The translations under genes were made by a program, and so were the position numbers. Shown here in pieces: positions 43,986 to 53,138 of a DNA stretch of 64,000 nucleotides; the first letter of the stretch is position 1, and each line of letters opens with the position of its first letter. The DNA comes from BOKV01 sp049289295 (lineage in GTDB: Bacteria; Pseudomonadota; Alphaproteobacteria; Rhizobiales; Rhizobiaceae): NCBI GenBank assembly GCA_049289295.1, contig JBATLL010000041.1, positions 1 through 64,000 of the forward strand, given 5' to 3'. The notes under the pieces are model-generated. The model had not been told where the DNA came from. It ran no database searches and saw only the letters and a program-made list of their open reading frames with translations.

Positions 43986-44981
43986 ATGAGCGTACTTGTC
44001 ACAGGTGGGGCGGGGTACATCGGCAGTCACATGGTCTGGGAACTCGTGGACCATGGCGAGGAACCGATCATTCTCGACAATCTCTCGACCGGATTCGCCT
44101 GGGCGCTGCCAGAGCGTGCAAAGCTCGTTGTGGGCGATGTCGGCGATCAGGCACTCGTCGAAGAGACGATCCGCAAGCATCGAATCGATACGATCATCCA
44201 TTTTGCCGGTTCTGTCGTTGTGCCGGAATCGATGACCAATCCGCTCAAATATTATGACAACAACACGGCCAAGACGCGCAATCTCGTGGAGTCAGCGGTC
44301 AGAACCGGTATCGACAAGTTCATCTTCTCGTCAACTGCAGCGGTATATGGCGCGCCGCTGACCAGCGGACCGATCCGCGAAGATGCGATCCTGAACCCGA
44401 TGTCTCCTTATGGTTCGTCAAAACTGATGAGCGAAATCATGATCCGCGACGCGGCCAACGCCCATGGCCTGCGCTATGTCATGCTTCGCTATTTCAATGT
44501 TGCTGGCTGTGATCCGAAAATGCGCACCGGCCAGTCGACCGAAGGTGCCACGCATCTCATCAAGCTTGCATGCGAAACTGCGCTGGGCAAGCGCCCCGAA
44601 TTCTCGATACTGGGAACCGACTACGACACGCCGGACGGCACCTGCGTGCGCGACTTCATCCATGTCAGCGATCTGGTCAACGCGCATTATGTGGCGCTCA
44701 ACTTCCTGCGGCAGGGCGGCCTGAAGTTCACGGCCAATTGCGGCTACTCCAAGGGCTATTCGGTAAGGGAAGTGGTTGACGCCGTGAAGGCGGCCTCAGG
44801 CAGGAATTTCAAGGTGTTGGAGAAGGATCGCAGGCCTGGCGACATTCCCGCCCTGACTGCGAATGCGCACCGCCTTGTCAGCCGTCTTGGCTGGAAACCG
44901 CGCCATGACGATCTTGCCACGATCATCACCACGGCGCTCAACTGGGAAGCGAAGCTGAGCGAGTTGCGCATGTCGGCGTGA
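43986..44981 (+). CDS. galE: UDP-glucose 4-epimerase
   Basis: This 331-residue short-chain dehydrogenase/reductase has the NAD motif VTGGAGYIGSH at 5-15, SSTAAVYG near 116 and the catalytic Tyr-x3-Lys in SPYGSSKLMSE near 139. The later CVRDFIHVSDLV segment is typical of GalE. It interconverts UDP-glucose and UDP-galactose. It faces galU across 141 bp. Confidence 0.94.
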   Translation: MSVLVTGGAGYIGSHMVWELVDHGEEPIILDNLSTGFAWALPERAKLVVGDVGDQALVEETIRKHRIDTIIHFAGSVVVPESMTNPLKYYDNNTAKTRNLVESAVRTGIDKFIFSSTAAVYGAPLTSGPIREDAILNPMSPYGSSKLMSEIMIRDAANAHGLRYVMLRYFNVAGCDPKMRTGQSTEGATHLIKLACETALGKRPEFSILGTDYDTPDGTCVRDFIHVSDLVNAHYVALNFLRQGGLKFTANCGYSKGYSVREVVDAVKAASGRNFKVLEKDRRPGDIPALTANAHRLVSRLGWKPRHDDLATIITTALNWEAKLSELRMSA

Positions 44982-45081
44982 AAAACCGCAGATTGGTACA
45001 ACGGTCTGCATGGTAAACGAATTCTTGACCCAATCGCGTGCATTGTAGCGAATCACCAGTCGCTACCAATGGAGAGACGCA

Positions 45082-46311
45082 ATGGGTATTTCTGGGCTTT
45101 TGCGCCGAACAGCCGGGAGCCTCGTGCTGGCAGCGGCACTGCTTGGAACGCTGGATGGCGCGCAAGCTGCCGACACGGCATTCGTGAAATGGATCAATGG
45201 ATTCCAGTCGGTCGCGGCGAAATCCGGCATTTCCACGCGTACTTATCGTTCGGTGTTTGCCGGCATTGACGAGCCGGATCCCGAAGTGCTGGATGCGGCA
45301 CGCTACCAGCCCGAATTCACGATCAAGGTCTGGGAATATATAGATACGCGCATATCAGAATCGATCGTGCGCAAGGGTAGGGAGCTTGCGCGCGAGTATG
45401 GCAGCTGGCTTGATCGCATCGAGAAGCAGTTCGGCGTAGATCGCCACATTGTTCTTGCCATCTGGTCCATGGAATCCTCCTTCGGCGAGGCACTGGAAAA
45501 GAAGACCGGCATACGAAGCGTGGCGCGTTCGCTCGCCACTTTGGCCTATGCGGATCCCAAGCGCGCAAAGTTTGCCCGCTCGCAATTGATCGCGGCCATG
45601 AAGATCGTGCAGGCGGGTGATGTTTCCCCGTCTGGCCTGACCGGGTCATGGGCCGGGGCGATGGGGCATACCCAGTTCATTCCAACAAGCTATCTGACAT
45701 GGGCGGTTGATATTGACGGTGACGGGCATCGCAATGTCTGGACGTCACCACCGGACGCGCTGGCATCTTCGGCCAATCTTTTGCGCAAGAACGGCTGGAA
45801 GAGTGGCACTACCTGGGGTTATGAAGTCGTGCTGCCAAAGGGTTTCGACAGGAAACTGGAGGACAAGGACGGCATCAGCCTTGGAAAATGGGAAAAGCTG
45901 GGCGTGCGCCGCGCGCGTGGCGGTGGATTTCCTCGCAAGGATGACAAGGCCGTGCTCAAGTTGCCGGCAGGTCCCGGCGGACCAGCATTCCTGATGGTCA
46001 AGAATTTCTACGTCCTCAAGCGTTACAACAATGCCGACAAGTACGCGCTTGCTGTTGGGCTGCTGGCCGATGAACTGGCCGGTCATGGCGGACTGACCCA
46101 GGACTGGCCGCGCGGTTATGTTCCCATGAGCGAGGCGGAGCGAATGGAGGCACAGACCATTCTCAAGCGGCTTGGTCTTTATGCGGACGAAATCGACGGA
46201 AAGTTCGGGCCAGCCTCGAAAAAGGCAATTCTCGATTTCCAGGCGCGCGCGGGAATGGAGCAGGACGGCTTTCCATCCAAGGCACTCTTGAATAGACTGC
46301 GCAAAAGCTGA
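45082..46311 (+). CDS. Lytic murein transglycosylase (MltB-like) with peptidoglycan-binding domain
   Basis: This 409-residue periplasmic protein has a signal peptide (about 1-29) and an SLT_2 catalytic domain (about 35-330). The catalytic glutamate is in AIWSMESSFG (about residue 134), and GSWAGAMGHTQFIPTSY follows. It ends in a PG_binding_1 domain (about 345-405, with GKFGPASKKAI). It cleaves glycan strands to 1,6-anhydro products. GGAGAG before the ATG supports the start. The SGNH-like gene follows 7 bp downstream, which suggests an operon in envelope remodelling. Confidence 0.93.
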   Translation: MGISGLLRRTAGSLVLAAALLGTLDGAQAADTAFVKWINGFQSVAAKSGISTRTYRSVFAGIDEPDPEVLDAARYQPEFTIKVWEYIDTRISESIVRKGRELAREYGSWLDRIEKQFGVDRHIVLAIWSMESSFGEALEKKTGIRSVARSLATLAYADPKRAKFARSQLIAAMKIVQAGDVSPSGLTGSWAGAMGHTQFIPTSYLTWAVDIDGDGHRNVWTSPPDALASSANLLRKNGWKSGTTWGYEVVLPKGFDRKLEDKDGISLGKWEKLGVRRARGGGFPRKDDKAVLKLPAGPGGPAFLMVKNFYVLKRYNNADKYALAVGLLADELAGHGGLTQDWPRGYVPMSEAERMEAQTILKRLGLYADEIDGKFGPASKKAILDFQARAGMEQDGFPSKALLNRLRKS

Positions 46312-46318
46312 CTCTGGC

Positions 46319-47614
46319 ATGGAGCCGGATCAGTCTGCGATTTCCGCAATGACTGGAACAGGTGCCGTGAAGCTGGTCACACGACTTGTCGTTCTTCTTG
46401 GACTGCTGGTAGCGTTCCAGCCGGTGCTGCCTGTCGGGCTTGGCGCGGATATTGCGATGGCCCAGCAGAACCAGCAGGCGAAGAAGCGGCCCAATCTATT
46501 TGATCTTCTGTTCGGGGGTGCGTTGCGACGCCAGCAACGCCCGGAGAAGGAAAAGGCGCGCCGCATCATCGTCAATCCGGCTGGTGGCTCAGTAACTGCA
46601 GCACAGGCTCCGCGCAAACAGGCGGTCGAAAAGGTCGAGACCGCGCTCAACATTCTCGTCGTCGGCGATTTCATGGCAGGCGGCCTGGCATCAGGTCTGG
46701 CGCAGTCCTATACCGACAATGCAAATGTCGTGATCGTGGACAAGTCTTCCGGCCTTTCCGGTCTTGTTCGCGATGACGTGGTCGACTGGCCAGCCAAGAT
46801 CCCCGAACTGATAGAGGAATTCAAACCGGCGGCAGTGGTCTTTCTTGGCGGCATGAATGACCGCCAGCAGATGCGGCTGGAAACCGGGCGGGCCAAGAAG
46901 CTCACCGACGAATGGAAGAAGGAATATGAGCTTCGTGCGGATCGCATAGCCAAGGCCGTGCGGGATCGCTCGCTTCCCCTGATCTGGGTCGGGCTTCCAC
47001 CGGTCAATTCCACGGCGATGATTTCCGACTATCTGGTCTTCAACGAAGTCTACCGCAACAAGGCCGAGGCAGCGGGTGCCATCTTTGTGGACGTGTGGGA
47101 CGGTTTTACCAATGCCGAGGGCAAGTTCGTTAATGCAGGGCCTGACATCAATGGCCAGATCGTTCGACTGCGCAATTCGGACGGCATCAACATGACGGGC
47201 GCGGGCAAGGCCAAGCTCGCATTCTATGCGGAAAAGGAATTGCGACGCATCCCCGGCCTCGACAACAGTGTCCAGACAGCGCTCCTGCCGGGAACCGATC
47301 TTCCCATCGTTCCGCTTGAGCCGGAATACAATCCCGCTGTGACGGGGCGCACCATCGTCATACAACTCGATAGCCCGCAGGCAGATGGCACAGGCACGCT
47401 TGAAGGCGAGGGGAAATTCATCGGGCAGGACGGCGAAGGTGAAAAGAGCACCAGCCACGCACTGGTGACGAGCGGTCTGGCACCATCCCCAAAGGCGGGG
47501 CGAATAGACTTTGCCTGGGGCGCTGCCGGAGTGGAAGTCGCCAGGCCGAAGGATGGCAAGAAGATCGAGGAACCCACCGCCAACGCTGCTGGCCAGCCCG
47601 CCACGGCGAACTGA
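46319..47614 (+). CDS. SGNH/GDSL hydrolase-like protein (DUF459), nucleophile motif altered
   Basis: This 431-residue protein has an N-terminal hydrophobic signal or anchor (about 18-45) and a central SGNH-type domain (about 110-310). The usual GDS block reads VVGDFMAGGLASG, with Phe in place of the nucleophilic serine. The VVFLGGMNDRQ block and the DVWDGFTN block correspond to the Gly-Asn and Asp-His blocks, but the histidine is not obvious. It could be a non-catalytic relative or a lineage-specific form. The Pro/Gln-rich tail has no recognised domain. It is likely co-transcribed with the transglycosylase. Confidence 0.75.
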   Translation: MEPDQSAISAMTGTGAVKLVTRLVVLLGLLVAFQPVLPVGLGADIAMAQQNQQAKKRPNLFDLLFGGALRRQQRPEKEKARRIIVNPAGGSVTAAQAPRKQAVEKVETALNILVVGDFMAGGLASGLAQSYTDNANVVIVDKSSGLSGLVRDDVVDWPAKIPELIEEFKPAAVVFLGGMNDRQQMRLETGRAKKLTDEWKKEYELRADRIAKAVRDRSLPLIWVGLPPVNSTAMISDYLVFNEVYRNKAEAAGAIFVDVWDGFTNAEGKFVNAGPDINGQIVRLRNSDGINMTGAGKAKLAFYAEKELRRIPGLDNSVQTALLPGTDLPIVPLEPEYNPAVTGRTIVIQLDSPQADGTGTLEGEGKFIGQDGEGEKSTSHALVTSGLAPSPKAGRIDFAWGAAGVEVARPKDGKKIEEPTANAAGQPATAN

Positions 47615-47636
47615 CCAGGCTGAGCCAGGCTGCGCC

Positions 47637-47897
47637 TTACTGGTCGGAGGGGTCTGGAATCATCCCCAGAGCATGCAGATAGAGATCGCGCACGGCGTCC
47701 TGCTCCTGACGCTCGGCCAGATCCTGCTTGCGGATACGAAGCACCTGGCGAAGGACCTTGGTGTCATAGCCATTTGCCTTGGCCTCGCCGAAAATCTCCT
47801 TGATATCGTCGCCGATCGCCTTCTTTTCTTCCTCGAGGCGCTCGATGCGCTCGACAATCGATCTGAGCTGGTCGCGGGCGACCATTGTGTCCGACAT
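47637..47897 (-). CDS. gapR: GapR family nucleoid-associated protein (DUF2312)
   Basis: This 86-residue coiled-coil protein is GapR, which binds overtwisted AT-rich DNA and helps replication and transcription in alphaproteobacteria. It has the family pattern RIERLEEEKKAIGDDIKEIF near the start and NGYDTKVLRQVLRIRKQD in the middle. The length is typical. It lies on the same strand as the DUF1244 and N-formylglutamate amidohydrolase genes, a combination often seen in Hyphomicrobiales. Confidence 0.95.
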   Translation of the reverse strand: MSDTMVARDQLRSIVERIERLEEEKKAIGDDIKEIFGEAKANGYDTKVLRQVLRIRKQDLAERQEQDAVRDLYLHALGMIPDPSDQ

Positions 47898-47929
47898 GTC
47901 ATTCTCCGTCAGTTGCGATGGGCCTTCGG

Positions 47930-48226
47930 TCAGTGCCCTGGTTTGGTCTTGGCAAATGCCTGGCTTTGCTCAGGTGTCGCCTCGATCTGGTGGGCAGCCC
48001 GCCATTCCTCGTAGGGCATTCCGTAGATGCGCTGGCGCGCCTCCGGCTTGTCTATATCGATTCCCATTTCGTTTGCAGCCTCCTGATACCAGTTTGCCAG
48101 GCAGTTCCTGCAAAAGCCGGCCAGATTCATCAGATCGATGTTCTGAACGTCGCTCCGGTTGCGAAGGTGCGAGACCAGCCTGCGGAATGCAGCAGCCTCA
48201 AGCTCGGTTTCAGTCTTCTTTTCCAT
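47930..48226 (-). CDS. DUF1244 family protein
   Basis: This 98-residue protein contains the DUF1244 core: AFRRLVSHLRNRSDVQNID, then MNLAGFCRNCLANWY with its cysteine pair, and PYEEWRAAHQ. Function is unknown. The start is 48226, six bases after GGAGG; the preceding in-frame ATG at 48229 is equally close. It lies between gapR and the amidohydrolase on the minus strand. Confidence 0.9.
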   Translation of the reverse strand: MEKKTETELEAAAFRRLVSHLRNRSDVQNIDLMNLAGFCRNCLANWYQEAANEMGIDIDKPEARQRIYGMPYEEWRAAHQIEATPEQSQAFAKTKPGH

Positions 48227-48263
48227 CATGTGCCTCCAAGAGTACGGGCATGCAGATTGATCG

Positions 48264-49067
48264 TTACCTGACCTGGACCGGCCCGGTTCTGGAGCCGAAA
48301 TGTCTGACTTCGTGCAGGGCCGGGTTGGCAAGCACCGTGCGCATCATCGGTGCCAGCAGCCTGGCCCATTGGTGTGCCGTATCGGCGCTGGCGATCAGGT
48401 CCTGCCGTATCTCGATCAGCGTATGCGCCAGACCGCGCACCGTGCAATGGCGATACATAGTGTCATTTTTCAGTGCGCCGTCATAGGGCTCGTTGTCGCC
48501 GACGGTAAGTTTGCCATCGCGACGAAGTTCGGCCAGCAGCGGAACCGTGAATCGCGGATCACTGTCCCACAACAGGGCGACTTCCCAGGGCCTGGCCATT
48601 CCCTTCCAGGCATTGGTGAAACTGTGCACCGAGAAGATTGCGGGAACGCATCCGCTCACCATCGCGCGATCCACCGCCTCTTCGACGGCGCGGTGATAGG
48701 GGCGATGAAAATTGTCGAGCCGGCCTGCAACTTCAGCTGCTGAAATCGGATGGTTTCCCGCAATCACCGTGCCGTCGGACAGGCGCATGATGAGAGTGGG
48801 GTCGTCCTCGCCGCGATTGGGATCGATGAGAAGACGCGAAAAGGTGGACAGGACAGCTGGCACACCCAGGAGGCGCGCCAGTTCCAGGGTCACATCGCGC
48901 GCTCCGATGTCAAAGGCGATGTGCCTTGAAAAGGCTTCATTACCCAGGCCAAGATTGCCGTAACGGGCTGGCAATGTGTTGCGGGCATGGTCGCAAAGCA
49001 GGATCAGTCCCTTGCTGAAATCGCCGTCGACCAGCTCCACCGGTGTAAAATCGCCGTCCATTCGCAT
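48264..49067 (-). CDS. N-formylglutamate amidohydrolase family protein
   Basis: This 267-residue protein belongs to the N-formylglutamate amidohydrolase family. It has LLCDHARNTLPARYG near 24, HIAFDIGARDVT near 49, IDPNRGEDD near 80 and FSVHSFT near 145, the segments that carry the metal and substrate residues. The family includes HutG, but no histidine-utilisation gene is near, so the true substrate may be another N-formyl or amide compound. ATG 49067 gives the family start; ATG 49061 is an alternative. Longer frames upstream have no conservation. Confidence 0.85.
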   Translation of the reverse strand: MRMDGDFTPVELVDGDFSKGLILLCDHARNTLPARYGNLGLGNEAFSRHIAFDIGARDVTLELARLLGVPAVLSTFSRLLIDPNRGEDDPTLIMRLSDGTVIAGNHPISAAEVAGRLDNFHRPYHRAVEEAVDRAMVSGCVPAIFSVHSFTNAWKGMARPWEVALLWDSDPRFTVPLLAELRRDGKLTVGDNEPYDGALKNDTMYRHCTVRGLAHTLIEIRQDLIASADTAHQWARLLAPMMRTVLANPALHEVRHFGSRTGPVQVR

Positions 49068-49120
49068 AAATTCCACGTCAGTTACGCAAGGCCTCTTGTC
49101 ACAGCTTGGAAACGGGATCA

Positions 49121-50092
49121 ATGGTCGCGCCCAATGATGGGCAAGGGACGGCGCAAGAAAGCCGGAAAATCTGGTTCGATATGAACATCGCGGCGAAAAA
49201 CAGCGTACCAGAGGCAACCACAGAACGGGTTTCATTGTCTCCGGCACTGGCAGTCGTGCTGCTGGCAATGGGCGCCGTTGCCATGGGAATTTCGCCGGTC
49301 TTTGTGCGCTATGCGGAAACGGGTCCCTTCGCGTCCGCCTTCTGGCGTGTCTTCCTGGCGATTCCCATCCTGTGCCTGTGGGCATGGCTTGAAGCCGGAC
49401 GCAACTGGCCAGGCCTTCGCTTCACGCGGCCGGTCATACTTGCCGGGCTGTTCTTTGCTGGTGATCTGCTTTTCTGGCACCTGTCGATCCTGAAAACCAC
49501 CATGGCCAACGCAACGCTGATGGCTTGCCTTGCGCCGGTCTGGGTCGTGATCCTGTCAGGGGCCATCATCGGTGAACCCGTGCACCGTCGCTCGATCCTG
49601 GGACTGGCAATCTGTCTGGCGGGTGCGGCCCTGCTGATCGGGTCCAGCTACCGGATCGATGCGACAAGGCTGGCTGGAGACCTTTTCGGGCTGGCCACCT
49701 CATTCTTCTTCGGGCTTTACTTCCTTGCGGTAAGGGTGGGGCGGCGATCCATGCAGGGTGGGCACATCACCCTGCTGACGACCATCGTGACAGCAGCCCT
49801 GCTTCTCATGGTAGCGATTGCGTCCGGCGATGTCCTTTTCCCGCAGACTGCCAGGGGTTACGGAGCGCTGGCGGCGCTCGGCATGATCAGCCATGCGGGA
49901 GGGCAGGGGATGCTGGCACTGGCGCTGGGTGCGCTTTCAGCAGTATTCTCCTCGCTTGTCATCTATATCGAGGCCCTGGCCGGGGCCACTTTCGGCTGGG
50001 TGTTCTTTGACGAGACGATGGGGCCGATGCAGCTGGCTGGCGCAGCCCTTATCCTGTCCGGGCTTTGGGTGGCGCGCCCGCGGGGCGAATAG
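49121..50092 (+). CDS. EamA/DMT-family transporter
   Basis: This inner-membrane protein of about 323 residues has ten hydrophobic segments arranged as two EamA repeats. It includes SPVFVRYAETGPFASAFWR near the first helix pair and a matching FGWVFFDETMGPMQLAGAAL at the end. It is a different subgroup from the exporter at 6196-7143. Starts at 49121 and 49181 are both possible. The substrate cannot be predicted. It is divergent from the amidohydrolase gene. Confidence 0.8.
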   Translation: MVAPNDGQGTAQESRKIWFDMNIAAKNSVPEATTERVSLSPALAVVLLAMGAVAMGISPVFVRYAETGPFASAFWRVFLAIPILCLWAWLEAGRNWPGLRFTRPVILAGLFFAGDLLFWHLSILKTTMANATLMACLAPVWVVILSGAIIGEPVHRRSILGLAICLAGAALLIGSSYRIDATRLAGDLFGLATSFFFGLYFLAVRVGRRSMQGGHITLLTTIVTAALLLMVAIASGDVLFPQTARGYGALAALGMISHAGGQGMLALALGALSAVFSSLVIYIEALAGATFGWVFFDETMGPMQLAGAALILSGLWVARPRGE

Positions 50093-50223
50093 AGCGCGAA
50101 AAATGGGCCCGTGGTCATCAAATCGCCAACTGTCGTGGGCAAGGGCGTGCATTGACAGCCAAGAGTGGCTGCGCCACAAGTGCCGTTACCCAAACAAGCC
50201 GTGAATCGGCTGCCGGAGATACA

Positions 50224-50688
50224 GTGAAATTGCCGACATTGTCTGCCATTCCATGTGCCCGACATATCCTTCTTCTGGTGCTGACATCCCTGATGCCGGT
50301 CCTCAATCTGCCTTCTGAAGCGAAGGCGGATTTCAGGCTTTGCAACGATACCAAAAGCCTCGTGGGCGTGGCGCTCGGCTACCGCGAAAAGGAATTGTGG
50401 GTGACGGAAGGCTGGTACCAGATCCCGGGTGAGACCTGCGCGTCCCTCATCGAGGGCGATCTCAGTTCGCGCTTCTATTACCTCTACGCGGAAGATGCCG
50501 ATCAGGGCGGGCAATGGCGTGGCGACATCTTCATGTGTACCGCCGACCGGCAGTTCCGCATCGAAGGCGTGCAGGAATGCTTCGCGCGCGGTTATCAGCG
50601 TACCGGATTTTTCGAAGTAGATACGGCCAACAAGGACAGCTGGATGGTCAGGCTCACCGAAACAGGGCAATCCGGCAGCGCGCAGTAA
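50224..50688 (+). CDS. DUF1036 family secreted protein
   Basis: This 154-residue protein has a signal peptide (about 1-34) and a DUF1036 domain with LCNDTKSLVGVALGYRE, the WYQIPGETC segment and CTADRQFRIEG, including four conserved-type cysteines. Function is unknown. The GTG at 50224 is chosen because CGGAGA lies upstream and the next residues make a good signal peptide. Longer frames to 50065 have no sign of coding. It lies just upstream of pyk on the same strand. Confidence 0.87.
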   Translation: MKLPTLSAIPCARHILLLVLTSLMPVLNLPSEAKADFRLCNDTKSLVGVALGYREKELWVTEGWYQIPGETCASLIEGDLSSRFYYLYAEDADQGGQWRGDIFMCTADRQFRIEGVQECFARGYQRTGFFEVDTANKDSWMVRLTETGQSGSAQ

Positions 50689-50712
50689 CCAGGATACAGA
50701 AAGCCCCAAATC

Positions 50713-52149
50713 ATGCACCGAAACAGACGCGTGAAGATTCTCGCAACCCTGGGACCCGCTTCCAGCAGCCGCGAGATGATCTCGCAACTCTTTGCCGCTG
50801 GCGCGGACGTCTTTCGCATCAACATGAGCCATTCCGATCATGCGATGCTGAAGGATCTTGTCCACCAGATCAGGGCGGTCGAAAAGCAGACTGGTCGCCC
50901 GATCGGCATTCTGGCTGACCTTCAGGGTCCCAAGCACAGGCTTGGCAAGTTTGCCGCAAGCAAGGTGGATGTGTCTGCCGGACACATGATCACATTCGAT
51001 GACAATCCGGAGCCGGGTGACGCAACCAGGGTCTGCCTGCCGCATCCTGAAATCCTTGCCGCGCTCGAAGTGGGCGACCGGGTGCTGGTGGATGATGGCC
51101 GCGTGCAGCTTGTCGTGCGCAGCCGCACTGCCAATTCAGTCACAGCGGAAGTCGTCGCCGGTACTGCGCTTTCAGACCGCAAGGGGGTAAGCCTGCCGGA
51201 TACGGAAATCGAGAGCAGTTCCCTGACCGAGAAAGACAGGCGCGATCTTGAAGCGGCCATAGGTGAAGAAGTGGACTGGGTAGCCCTTTCCTTCGTCCAG
51301 AGGCCTGATGATCTTGCCGAAGTGCGCAAGATCGCCCGCGGTCGTGTGGGGATCATGGCGAAGATTGAAAAGCCGCAGGCGGTGACCCGTCTCGCGGACA
51401 TCATCGATCTGTCGGATGCTATCATGGTCGCGCGCGGCGATCTTGGTGTCGAGATGCCGCTTGAAGCGGTTCCCGGCATCCAGAAGCAAATCACCCGCGC
51501 CTGCAGGCGTGCGGGCAAGCCGGTTGTCGTTGCCACGCAGATGCTTGAATCGATGATTGCTTCTCCCGTGCCTACCAGGGCGGAAGTCTCGGACGTCGCG
51601 ACAGCGGTGTATGAAGGGGCTGATGCCATCATGCTTTCGGCGGAATCAGCGGCGGGCAAGTATCCGATGGAAGCAGTTTCGACGATGAATTCCATCGCCG
51701 AGCATGTCGAATGCGACCCGACCTACAAGGGGATCATCACGGCGCAGCGGGCAGAACCGGAAGCAACTGGCGCTGATGCGATATCGCTGGCTGCCCGCCA
51801 GATTGCCGAGACGCTCGATCTGGCGGCGATCCTCTGTTACACGGCGTCAGGCACGACCGGCTTGCGCGCTGCGCGAGAAAGACCGGCAAAACCGATTGTT
51901 GCCCTTTCCCCGGTCATCCGCACTGCAAGGCGCCTGGCACTGGTGTGGGGCATGCATTGCGTTGTCACGGATGATGCCAGGGATCTTGACGACATGGTCG
52001 ACAGGGCCTGCCGTATCGCAGTTGAAGAGGGTTTTGCCAAAGCAGGCGACAGGGTGATCATTTCGGCGGGTGTTCCGCTACGCACACCCGGATCGACGAA
52101 CATGCTGCGCATTGCCTATGTTTCAAGCGACGGGAAATCCGGGATCTGA
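50713..52149 (+). CDS. pyk: Pyruvate kinase
   Basis: This 478-residue glycolytic enzyme transfers phosphate from PEP to ADP. It has RRVKILATLGPASSS at the start, FRINMSHSD near 35, the IMAKIEKPQAV segment with the active-site lysine near 217 and the MVARGDLGVEM signature near 238-248. A C-terminal PK_C domain follows. It comes 24 bp after the DUF1036 gene. Confidence 0.96.
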   Translation: MHRNRRVKILATLGPASSSREMISQLFAAGADVFRINMSHSDHAMLKDLVHQIRAVEKQTGRPIGILADLQGPKHRLGKFAASKVDVSAGHMITFDDNPEPGDATRVCLPHPEILAALEVGDRVLVDDGRVQLVVRSRTANSVTAEVVAGTALSDRKGVSLPDTEIESSSLTEKDRRDLEAAIGEEVDWVALSFVQRPDDLAEVRKIARGRVGIMAKIEKPQAVTRLADIIDLSDAIMVARGDLGVEMPLEAVPGIQKQITRACRRAGKPVVVATQMLESMIASPVPTRAEVSDVATAVYEGADAIMLSAESAAGKYPMEAVSTMNSIAEHVECDPTYKGIITAQRAEPEATGADAISLAARQIAETLDLAAILCYTASGTTGLRAARERPAKPIVALSPVIRTARRLALVWGMHCVVTDDARDLDDMVDRACRIAVEEGFAKAGDRVIISAGVPLRTPGSTNMLRIAYVSSDGKSGI

Positions 52150-52159
52150 GCTGAAGAGA

Positions 52160-53119
52160 TTATCTTGCAGCGAGGTCGGTCACGACCCGATCGAGCTTTT
52201 CAAGTTCCTCGACAAGCCTGGCCGTGGCGCTGTAGGTGGGCATGTGCCCCGTCTTCGGCAGCCAGATGAGTTTCGAGCCGGCAATCTGGCGCGCGAGACC
52301 TTCCGAATGAATGTCGGCGCGTACCGTCGCATCGCTGTCGCCGGAGACAATCACCGTCGGGGCAGAAATTTCGCCATAGCGCGCTGACAGTCTTTCGTTG
52401 TTGTCATAAAGAGCGCCCACATCGGCTGCGTTGGCGAGAAAGCTTGCTGGCCGCAGGACCAGTTTTGTGGCCGAGCGGTCCGGATAATCCGCCGGAGGCT
52501 TATTGGGGGCGAAGACACTCTTCACACTGTCACGATACAGAATCATGCCTGCAGGGGTGCTGAGGAAGTTGGCGAAAATGGACCCAATGACCGGCAGATT
52601 GGTGATGCCATAGTACCAGCTGATATCGCGTCCGGGCCATGGGTGCGAGGCTGGCGCGACGAACAGCAGGGCCGCCACCTTCTGCGGATGGCGTACGGCA
52701 AAGGCTGCCTGCACAGCACCACCCAGAGAATGACCCACGATGATCGCGCGCGAAATCCCCAGTTGATCCATCAGGCCAGCCAGATAATCCGCCTGCGCTT
52801 CGGTGCGCTCATCGCCTGAAGCCTTGCGCGATGAATAGCCTGCACCTGGGCGGTCAAAGAACAGCATGTGTGCGCGATCCTTGAGCGGGCCTGCAAAGGC
52901 GCCGAACAGATCGCGGGCGTTCCCGCTTGCACCGTGAATGAAGATGACAGGGGTCAGCAGGTCCGGCTTGTCCGCCTGCAACTCGACATAATGCATGCGG
53001 ATTCCATCGACCTCGGCAAAGCTGCCAATGGGCGGAAAACGCTTCTCGATGTCAGACACGAGGTAGCGCGTCGCTGCAAACAGGAGCAGCGCCAGAACAC
53101 CGGTTCCATAGATGAGCAT
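52160..53119 (-). CDS. Alpha/beta hydrolase, membrane-anchored
   Basis: This protein of about 319 residues has an N-terminal membrane segment (about 2-20) and an alpha/beta-hydrolase fold. VIFIHGASGNARDLF is the oxyanion region, FFDRPGAGYS follows, and the nucleophile is in IIVGHSLGGAVQAAF. The acid in VSGDSDATV and the histidine in LPKTGHMPTY complete the triad. The start is uncertain: ATG 53119 is used; GTG 53134 would add a positively charged leader and TTG 53170 would overlap the TPR gene. Substrate unknown. Confidence 0.83.
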   Translation of the reverse strand: MLIYGTGVLALLLFAATRYLVSDIEKRFPPIGSFAEVDGIRMHYVELQADKPDLLTPVIFIHGASGNARDLFGAFAGPLKDRAHMLFFDRPGAGYSSRKASGDERTEAQADYLAGLMDQLGISRAIIVGHSLGGAVQAAFAVRHPQKVAALLFVAPASHPWPGRDISWYYGITNLPVIGSIFANFLSTPAGMILYRDSVKSVFAPNKPPADYPDRSATKLVLRPASFLANAADVGALYDNNERLSARYGEISAPTVIVSGDSDATVRADIHSEGLARQIAGSKLIWLPKTGHMPTYSATARLVEELEKLDRVVTDLAAR

Positions 53120-53138
53120 CTTCAAGCGTCGCACCTTG

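Noticed and set aside
49963..51045. 360-residue minus-strand frame across three plus-strand genes
   Set aside because: It spans the ends of an EamA transporter, a DUF1036 protein and pyk, all with clear motifs; no homology is visible in the antisense product.
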